This document shows, piece after piece, positions 1 through 5,503 of a stretch of 7,953 bases of DNA (position 1 is its first letter; every line of letters begins with the position of its first letter). The translations under genes were made by a program, and so were the position numbers. This DNA comes from Bacteroidota bacterium (GTDB lineage Bacteria; Bacteroidota; Ignavibacteria; UBA10030; UBA8401), in the NCBI GenBank assembly GCA_023229405.1, contig JALNZH010000178.1, positions 1 through 7,953 on the forward strand. The letters are read 5' to 3'. Below the pieces are notes generated by a model that was given only the letters and a program-made list of their open reading frames with translations, did not search any database and was not told the DNA's origin.

Positions 1-3000
1 CATGGAAAACAAAACCGTTAGGGCTCGAACAACAAGTGACGATCTGGGGATATAATAACACTGGTGTGGTAGGAAATATTATCTTTAAAAAATTTAAACT
101 CATATATAAAGGAACGGCAACGACACCCGTCAACGGATTGCTCACCGATGCATATCTCTGTCATTGGTCTGATCCGGATCTTGGCGATGCCGGCGATGAT
201 TATGCTGGGTGCGATACTGCGTTAAGTGTTGGATATGTATATAATAGCAAACCGCTCGACATCGAATACCAAAAATTCGGAATTATTCCCCCAGCGATTG
301 GTTTTGATTTTTTGCAGGGACCGATCATAAAATCTCTGAACGACACCGCAATATTCAATTTAAAATACCGGCCAGGATTTAAAAATCTACCGATGACATC
401 GTTCATTTATTTTGCCAGTACCGGGACCTATTCAGATCCAGGATTTAATTTAAATGGTTCTTGGCAATGGTACAGTATGTTCTTAGGTGGTCCGCCAACG
501 CCTCAGCCCCCGCCATTTCCCGAAAAATTGATTGATCCGGTCACCAAGGTTTCTACGTCGTTCTGGCTGAGTGGCGATCCCGTGACGAATTCTAATCCAT
601 TTACAAATTCCCGATGGATTGACGGATTAATTGAACAGCCTGCTGACCGAAGAATTTTGCAAACGTCCGGACCATTTACTATGGCACTTGGCGATACTCA
701 GGAGATCGTCGTCGGTGTTGTCGGCGGAATTGGCGATAATTACATTCAAAGTATTTCCGCGATGAAGGCGAACGATCGGTATGTACAGACGATGTATACT
801 ACGCTGTTTCAATTGATCCCACCGTCGTTATCCGTGAATGTCTCCTATCCGAATTCACTCGCGACCATTGAAATAAAAGCAACGACAACACCGTCGAAGT
901 TCTCGACTTTAAAAGCGATCATTTACGGAGACGAACTTTCGCTCTTTGATGACGGTGCCCATAGTGACGGCGATGCCGGAGACGGGGTGTATGCCAATAT
1001 TATTGCATTTGCACGCAGTCATATTCCTGTTTCCGTCGGACTCATCATGACAACTGCCGACCGCACAGTACGTGTGGAAAAAATGGTAGAACAGGTAACG
1101 ATCGCCGGTCCTGTGACGATAGAAAATGTAACGGTATATTCCGATAACATCAATAATGACAAAATCGTCAACAACGGAGAGTATATTCAATATGGTGTGA
1201 CGGTAAAGAATAATACATCGTTTACGCTGCAGGATGTGAATGTTGCTGTCTATTCAACCGTCGACTTCAACCCCGAAAGAGATTTTGGGGCCATGACGTC
1301 GGGTGAAGAGAAGACTCTTCAGTATAACGGAAATGATATTGGAACATTTTTTTCATTCAGAGTGCCTCTGAATTATCAGGATGGATCGTACCCGCTTGCA
1401 GTCCAGATCCGGGATGGAAACGGTAATCTCTGGAAGGTCCCGTTGAGCATTCCGGTCGTGCAGCAATCCTTTATTGCCGATTCACTCAAGATCACGCCAT
1501 TGAATATCGTCGGAAGTAATGACGGACTGATCGGTTTTGTGCTGTATAACCCTGCAATAGCTGGAGAAACATATGATGTCTGGTATGGCGGAAATAATTC
1601 TACAAGGAATTGGACAGTGGTAAAGAATATATCCGGCATTGATTATGCAACGGTTTATGCTTCATTAAGTGCAGCCAACCAAACTCCTCCAATCAATACT
1701 CTCCCGAATGCTTTGGGGTATGGAACATTTACGATTAATGATGCCAAAACGCAGGTAACATATTCTATTGCTGTCACCGGTATGACTGGTCCGGTAACAA
1801 TGGCCGGAATATTCCAGGGAGGGACCGGTATTGTTGGTTCAATGGTAACGTCGTTGCCCTTTGTTGGAAATGTTTCTTCCGGTCAGTGGTCAATCCCCGA
1901 TTCGCTCGTGGATGATTTTACTGCAGGAAATCTGTATGTGAATGTTACGACCGGAACAAATCCTGCCGGAGAGATACGGGGTCAAATTTCGGATGGATTA
2001 CTCTCACGAAAGAACTTTCCGAATGAGAGCTATGGGAATAATATTTTTTCCTATCAGGAAAATCGCCTCATCGGTTTTTCACTCTTTGTGGGAAATGCAC
2101 CTATCGGCGCCAAAACCGTAATGCAAACAGCTCCATCGCTGGCAAACGTGTTCAACACAGTGAATCCTGAAAATACGTATCGAATTTTACCATTAGAAAT
2201 GGCCGCCGCGAAGAATGATGAGTCAAATATAGAAATCCGGTTTTTATCGGGGACACATTGGGCGATTACTGCCGCAACTCTTCCGAGTTTAGCGAAATTT
2301 ATCCGGGTTCCTTTTGCCGTATTTAAAGATACAGTTCGTGTGATACCGGTGATCACGAATGGTACAACAACCGATACAGTATGGAACATTGATCCAGTCA
2401 ATGGTTTTTGGAATGGCAAACCTATTTTCGATAATATCTCCGGTATCTGTGATTCACGCACGACGACGAATACTGATCTTTCATATTATTCACCGACAAA
2501 TGCGGTCTTTCCGCCGATATCAAATGCAGTAAAAGCGAGATATATTAATGGCGCCAATCACATAGCAAAAGATATCGCTATTGTGAACGAATCGGGGGAC
2601 GGTAATCCACCGGCAAATGGTACAATCATTCGATTAACAAAATATCTGAGCGTAAAAATTGGTGATATTAAATCCTTTACACTGACGCCGCTCGGCGTTG
2701 CTGCTGAACAATTATCCGTTGTTCCGGCAGATTATTTGTTGTCACAAAATTATCCAAACCCGTTTAATCCTTCCACACGCATTGAGTTTTCGCTCCCCCA
2801 ACAAGTGTTGGTGTCGCTAAAGATTTATGATGTCATCGGCAGGGAAGTGGCGACAATACTAAACGAGGAAATATCTGCGGGGAGATTTGCCGTAGAATGG
2901 AACGGAAAGAATCGGTTCAATCAGCCGGCAGCAAGCGGTGTGTATTTTTATCAACTCACCGCAGGGCAATTCGCGCAGAGCAGAAAAATGATACTGCTAA

Positions 3001-3005
3001 AGTAG
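1..3005 (+). CDS. Large secreted multi-domain protein with CHRD domain and T9SS type A sorting domain (5' partial)
   Basis: The reading frame is open to the left edge: codons from position 3 read WKTKPLGLEQQ before the first possible start, a GTG at 36. That GTG sits inside a conserved stretch (PLGLE..., WGYNNTG, GNIIFKKFKLIYKG), so the true start and signal peptide lie upstream. Residues are numbered from the GTG. Residues 44-61 are acidic (WSDPDLGDAGDDYAGCDT), as in large Ignavibacteria-type secreted proteins. Residues 303-319 (LFDDGAHSDGDAGDGVY) are an Asp/Gly loop typical of a beta-sandwich 'choice-of-anchor' segment. Residues about 358-473 look like a CARDB/NEW3-type Ig-like domain. Residues about 562-652 are a CHRD domain ending in NPAGEIRGQ. 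Residues 899-989 are the T9SS type A sorting domain (NYPNPFNPST, GREVATIL, ASGVYFYQL, KMILLK). The protein should be carried across the outer membrane by T9SS and either released or anchored at the surface. Its substrate or ligand is unknown. Secretion route is confident; function is not assigned. Confidence 0.9.
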   Translation, partial: WKTKPLGLEQQVTIWGYNNTGVVGNIIFKKFKLIYKGTATTPVNGLLTDAYLCHWSDPDLGDAGDDYAGCDTALSVGYVYNSKPLDIEYQKFGIIPPAIGFDFLQGPIIKSLNDTAIFNLKYRPGFKNLPMTSFIYFASTGTYSDPGFNLNGSWQWYSMFLGGPPTPQPPPFPEKLIDPVTKVSTSFWLSGDPVTNSNPFTNSRWIDGLIEQPADRRILQTSGPFTMALGDTQEIVVGVVGGIGDNYIQSISAMKANDRYVQTMYTTLFQLIPPSLSVNVSYPNSLATIEIKATTTPSKFSTLKAIIYGDELSLFDDGAHSDGDAGDGVYANIIAFARSHIPVSVGLIMTTADRTVRVEKMVEQVTIAGPVTIENVTVYSDNINNDKIVNNGEYIQYGVTVKNNTSFTLQDVNVAVYSTVDFNPERDFGAMTSGEEKTLQYNGNDIGTFFSFRVPLNYQDGSYPLAVQIRDGNGNLWKVPLSIPVVQQSFIADSLKITPLNIVGSNDGLIGFVLYNPAIAGETYDVWYGGNNSTRNWTVVKNISGIDYATVYASLSAANQTPPINTLPNALGYGTFTINDAKTQVTYSIAVTGMTGPVTMAGIFQGGTGIVGSMVTSLPFVGNVSSGQWSIPDSLVDDFTAGNLYVNVTTGTNPAGEIRGQISDGLLSRKNFPNESYGNNIFSYQENRLIGFSLFVGNAPIGAKTVMQTAPSLANVFNTVNPENTYRILPLEMAAAKNDESNIEIRFLSGTHWAITAATLPSLAKFIRVPFAVFKDTVRVIPVITNGTTTDTVWNIDPVNGFWNGKPIFDNISGICDSRTTTNTDLSYYSPTNAVFPPISNAVKARYINGANHIAKDIAIVNESGDGNPPANGTIIRLTKYLSVKIGDIKSFTLTPLGVAAEQLSVVPADYLLSQNYPNPFNPSTRIEFSLPQQVLVSLKIYDVIGREVATILNEEISAGRFAVEWNGKNRFNQPAASGVYFYQLTAGQFAQSRKMILLK
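1719..1992 (+). other. CHRD domain region within the secreted protein
   Basis: This part of the secreted protein (residues about 562-652 from the GTG at 36) has the CHRD pattern. It starts with a YGTFTIND beta strand, then a central VTGMTGPVTMAGIFQGG stretch, a G-x-W turn (SSGQWSIP), and the strongly conserved end GNLYVNVTT...NPAGEIRGQ. CHRD was first described in chordin and also occurs in bacterial exported proteins, where its role is not established. The assignment rests on motif recognition. Confidence 0.8.
2730..3002 (+). other. T9SS type A C-terminal sorting domain
   Basis: Residues 899-989 of the secreted protein (numbered from the GTG at 36) carry the whole sorting-domain signature: YLLSQNYPNPFNPST, then SLKIYDVIGREV, SAGRFAVEWNGKN, ASGVYFYQL and a basic KMILLK end next to the stop. 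Such domains direct export through the type IX system and are usually removed by the PorU sortase after translocation. No T9SS component is encoded in this window. Confidence 0.95.
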
Positions 3006-3022
3006 ATCTTTCGTTTCAATAT

Positions 3023-3067
3023 GATGTCCGACACCTATAACCGAGCTAGTGATAGGTATCGGACATC
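3023..3067. terminator. Inverted repeat between convergent genes, possible bidirectional terminator
   Basis: The arms at 3023-3038 (GATGTCCGACACCTAT) and 3052-3067 (ATAGGTATCGGACATC) pair over 16 positions around a 13-base loop. There is one C·A mismatch in the plus-strand transcript, and the same position is a G·U pair in the minus-strand transcript, so the stem is unbroken when read from the metallopeptidase gene. It lies 17 bases after the secreted-protein stop and 27 bases after the metallopeptidase stop. Neither side has a real U-tract, so it may need Rho, act as an mRNA end-protecting stem, or be a dispersed repeat. Confidence 0.5.
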
Positions 3068-3094
3068 TGCATTTAAAACCGTATGAAAACATCT

Positions 3095-4210
3095 CTACTG
3101 CTGAAACAGTTTTATTACTTCGGTGTCAAGCTTCGGCAGTTCTCCAAATTGTTCTGCGAGTTGTTGATATTTCCCGAAGAAATCTCCTACGCCGTAATCA
3201 AGACTCTCTGTTAATGCTTTTCTACCTAATTTCGCATCAATTGCATACGCCATCAACAAACCTGCCGAGGCGCCGTAGTTCTTTTCGTACGAGCCGGAAA
3301 GGTTGGAGTTCATAATTAATTCCCTGGCACGTATTTGGGTAAGCGAAGGGGAAGAGAGCTCTTTAAGAGCGCTGTTGAGATCGACGATTGATTGTTTCGA
3401 GGAGGAGAGCTGTCCGGCGGATAAGTGTGAGCCGGTCCGTTGCTGAAGCGAAATAAGATAAGCGATTCCTTCGTTCTGTACTAATTCTGCTAGCATCCAG
3501 TATGGTTCTGGTTTTGATGATATCTCCTTCCACGTCGGCGTCTGCTGCTGATAAATTCCAAAAACCGCATGGAATGTTTCGTGAGCGAGAGTACTCATCA
3601 TGTCGACGAATTGAATCTGAATCTCCTGAATGTATTGCACCGATCGGGTGAGATTAACAACAATGGTCAGTTCTCCTTCACCTTCTCCAACAAAATATGG
3701 TATGTTATCCCTCCAGACAATGCTTCGGACGAATGCCGCAGCGTTCTCATTTCCGAGTGCAACGAAATAGACTGGGATGGATGCGTTGATTCGTATTTGT
3801 TCCGGAAAGAATGGAGCGATTGTTGCGAGAACTTTTCTATCCAGATTTCTCCGCTTTGCTTCAAGCGACAATGCTTTAATTTGTTCACGGTATCGAAGTG
3901 CCGAATTTAAACCGAACATATCGTTTGCCATTGTCGATCCGCTTCTGTAGCGTTCCAATTCCTGGGCGAATCGCTGAGTGGAATATTGCTCCCGCGCCAA
4001 CAGCGCGCTGGTGGCTGCGGCAATCTGGTTTCCCCGCAACTCGGCAACACGGTTCACATTCGCAATCCTCCCCTCACTCAATTCGAGTAATGCATCAATA
4101 GAGGAAAAATCCAATCGAAGTGCGATGTTAAAATGATCCTGAGCCGACAGGGATTGAAACATCAAAGTGATAATGAAAACCGTGCGGTATTCAATGCGGC
4201 GGAAATTCAT
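3095..4210 (-). CDS. Exported HEXXH putative zinc-dependent peptidase (DUF5700-like)
   Basis: This 371-residue protein starts with a signal peptide: basic n-region (MNFRRIEYR), short hydrophobic core (VFIITLMF) and a probable signal peptidase I site at SLSA|QD near residue 23. Gln at the mature end is usual in Bacteroidota exported proteins. Residues 210-214 are HETFH, the HEXXH zinc motif with His210, Glu211 and His214. Residues 246-252 are NEGIAYL, and Glu247 is a good candidate for the third zinc ligand, giving a gluzincin-like layout. A GASAGLLMAYAID helix follows at 313-325. The layout resembles the Pfam family of putative zinc-dependent peptidases DUF5700; I recall this family rather than having tested it. 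The start is set by the signal peptide and by GGGAG at 4215-4219, four bases upstream. The ATG overlaps the aminotransferase stop as ATGA. It probably acts in the periplasm. The substrate is unknown, and the mid-region (residues 30-140) is helical with no recognised domain. Confidence 0.85.
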   Translation of the reverse strand: MNFRRIEYRTVFIITLMFQSLSAQDHFNIALRLDFSSIDALLELSEGRIANVNRVAELRGNQIAAATSALLAREQYSTQRFAQELERYRSGSTMANDMFGLNSALRYREQIKALSLEAKRRNLDRKVLATIAPFFPEQIRINASIPVYFVALGNENAAAFVRSIVWRDNIPYFVGEGEGELTIVVNLTRSVQYIQEIQIQFVDMMSTLAHETFHAVFGIYQQQTPTWKEISSKPEPYWMLAELVQNEGIAYLISLQQRTGSHLSAGQLSSSKQSIVDLNSALKELSSPSLTQIRARELIMNSNLSGSYEKNYGASAGLLMAYAIDAKLGRKALTESLDYGVGDFFGKYQQLAEQFGELPKLDTEVIKLFQQ

Positions 4211-4219
4211 AACACTCCC
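4207..4219 (-). promoter_or_regulatory. ATGA stop-start overlap with Shine-Dalgarno: probable translational coupling
   Basis: On the minus strand the aminotransferase stop TGA (4209-4207) shares bases with the metallopeptidase start ATG (4210-4208). GGGAG at 4215-4219 lies four bases before the ATG, inside the last aminotransferase codons. This arrangement usually means that ribosomes finishing the first gene start the second, so the two proteins should be made from one message. Confidence 0.7.
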
Positions 4220-5394
4220 GGCGCACGCTGCAGCGTCGTTCGGATTCCACGCACCGCTTGACGGATACGTTCTTCATTTTCAATCAACGCAAAACGGACG
4301 AATCCTTCGCCTGCCTCACCAAAACCGATTCCCGGGGAAACAGCAACTTTGGCATCTTTCACCAGCAGCTTGGCAAATTCCAGCGATCCAATTTTTTTCA
4401 TTGCTTCAGGAATTTCAGCCCAGACGAACATCGAGGCGTTCGGCTTTTCAATCTTCCAGCCACTTTTGTTTAAGCTTTCCACCAGCACATTGCGCCGGGA
4501 TTCATACATTGTTCTGATTTCTTCCACGCACTCCTGCGGACCGTTCAATGCGGCGATGGCAGCAATCTGGATTGCCTGAAACATTCCGTAGTCCAGATAA
4601 CTTTTAATTTTTACGAGAGCGCCAACGATATCTTTATTCCCGACGCAAAATCCTACGCGCCAGCCGGTCATGTTGTAGCTTTTCGATAATGTCGAAAATT
4701 CCACTGCTACATCTTTTGCACCGGGGATTTGTAGAATGGAAGGAGCTTGATATCCGTCAAAGCCCAAATCGCCGTACGCCAGATCGTGGATAATGTAGAG
4801 ATCGTTCGCTTTTGCAAATGCAATGGCAGCTTCAAAAAAATCGAGTCCGACCGTAGCCGTGGTAGGATTGTTCGGATAATTTATCACGAGAAACTTTGGT
4901 TTGGGGTGCGTGTTCCGGTACGCATCGGCAACCCGTTGCAAAAATGTTTCCTGCGGGAAGAGATTGATATGGATAACCTGCGCTCCGGCGATCACGAACG
5001 CATACGGATGGATTGGATAAGCCGGAGTGGAGCAGAGGACCGTATCTCCCGGACCGGAGACGGCGAGCGCAAGATGCGCCAGTCCTTCTTTCGATCCGAT
5101 GGTTGCCACGGCTTCCGTTTCAGGATTGAGTTGAACATTAAACTTTCGCTGATACCAGTCGCACACCGCAAGACGCAGTTTAAAGATTCCTTTGGAAGCG
5201 GAGTAGCGGTGATTCGATCCTTTTTGTGCTGCATCGGTTAATTTATCCACAATATGCTGCGGTGTGGGCTGATCAGGATTTCCCATGCCGAGGTTGATAA
5301 TATCTTCGCCGCTTTTCCGTGCGGCAAACATCAGTTCGTTCACCACGGCGAACACGTACGGAGGCAGTCGGTTTAATCGTTCGAATTGTTTCAT
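4207..5394 (-). CDS. alaC: Alanine aminotransferase, AlaC type (class I/II PLP aminotransferase)
   Basis: This 395-residue cytosolic enzyme is expected to move the amino group between alanine/2-oxoglutarate and pyruvate/glutamate using pyridoxal phosphate. It matches remembered E. coli AlaC (YfdZ, about 412 residues) along its length: RLPPYVF at 9-15, GEDIINLGMGNPD at 29-41, TIGSKEGLAHL at 98-108, SKSYNMTGWRVGF at 237-249, DYGMF at 268-272, and SPGIGFG...VRFALIEN at 353-373. Lys238 should hold the cofactor. Asp204 (HDLAY) should contact the pyridine nitrogen, Asn176 (NNPT) the substrate carboxylate/cofactor, Arg246 the phosphate and Arg367 the substrate carboxylate. The ATG start places the conserved FERLNRLPPYVF block at residue 4, as expected. 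No clear Shine-Dalgarno precedes it (TATATTACGGT then ATG). The related LL-diaminopimelate aminotransferases are the main alternative, and paralogues of this group vary in substrate. Its stop overlaps the next gene by ATGA. Confidence 0.9.
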   Translation of the reverse strand: MKQFERLNRLPPYVFAVVNELMFAARKSGEDIINLGMGNPDQPTPQHIVDKLTDAAQKGSNHRYSASKGIFKLRLAVCDWYQRKFNVQLNPETEAVATIGSKEGLAHLALAVSGPGDTVLCSTPAYPIHPYAFVIAGAQVIHINLFPQETFLQRVADAYRNTHPKPKFLVINYPNNPTTATVGLDFFEAAIAFAKANDLYIIHDLAYGDLGFDGYQAPSILQIPGAKDVAVEFSTLSKSYNMTGWRVGFCVGNKDIVGALVKIKSYLDYGMFQAIQIAAIAALNGPQECVEEIRTMYESRRNVLVESLNKSGWKIEKPNASMFVWAEIPEAMKKIGSLEFAKLLVKDAKVAVSPGIGFGEAGEGFVRFALIENEERIRQAVRGIRTTLQRAPGVL

Positions 5395-5420
5395 ACCGTA
5401 ATATAAAAAAATCTCGATAA

Positions 5421-5452
5421 CAAAAAAGGCATCCCGAATGAACGGAATGCCT
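5421..5452 (-). terminator. Intrinsic terminator after the S46 peptidase gene
   Basis: Read on the minus strand, AGGCATTCCG (5452-5443) pairs with CGGGATGCCT (5436-5427) over 10 positions with one U·G pair and a six-base loop. The stem is followed at once by five further Ts (5426-5422). It lies about 50 bases after the S46 stop and about 30 bases before the aminotransferase start. This is a textbook Rho-independent terminator for the S46 transcript and implies that the aminotransferase gene needs its own promoter or depends on read-through. Confidence 0.85.
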
Positions 5453-5463
5453 CAATTGAGCAG

Positions 5464-5490
5464 TGACAGTTACCTGAAAGGTAACGGTCA
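5464..5490 (-). repeat. Second stem-loop directly after the S46 stop
   Basis: In the minus-strand transcript TGACCGTTACCT (5490-5479) pairs with AGGTAACTGTCA (5475-5464). Eleven of twelve positions pair, with one C·U mismatch and a tight three-base loop. It starts 13 bases after the S46 stop codon and lies 11 bases upstream of the intrinsic terminator stem. It has no T-tract of its own, so it is more likely an mRNA 3'-stabilising stem, part of a double terminator, or an operator for the downstream gene. Confidence 0.5.
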
Positions 5491-5503
5491 TAAAAACGTA
5501 TTG

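Noticed and set aside
36..38. GTG at 36 as the start of the secreted protein
   Set aside because: The frame is open to the window edge and the residues before it fit the conserved region. No signal peptide follows, although a T9SS cargo needs one.
2054..2461. 135-residue minus-strand frame within the secreted protein gene
   Set aside because: It is antisense to a continuous coding frame and resembles no protein family I know.
3049..3315. Plus-strand small frame starting within the intergenic hairpin
   Set aside because: It begins in the hairpin arm and then runs antisense through the 3' end of the metallopeptidase gene; composition is Arg/Ser/Leu-rich with no motif.
4747..5241. 164-residue plus-strand frame opposite the aminotransferase gene
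   Set aside because: It is antisense to a well-conserved coding sequence, rich in Arg and without recognisable motifs; it is a shadow of alaC codon use.
5400..5423. Sigma-70-type promoter TTGTTA (5418-5423) and TATATT (5400-5405) for the aminotransferase gene
   Set aside because: The 12-base spacing is too short for a standard promoter, and the Bacteroidota TTTG / TAnnTTTG pattern is absent. It is kept only as a leaderless-message possibility in the findings.
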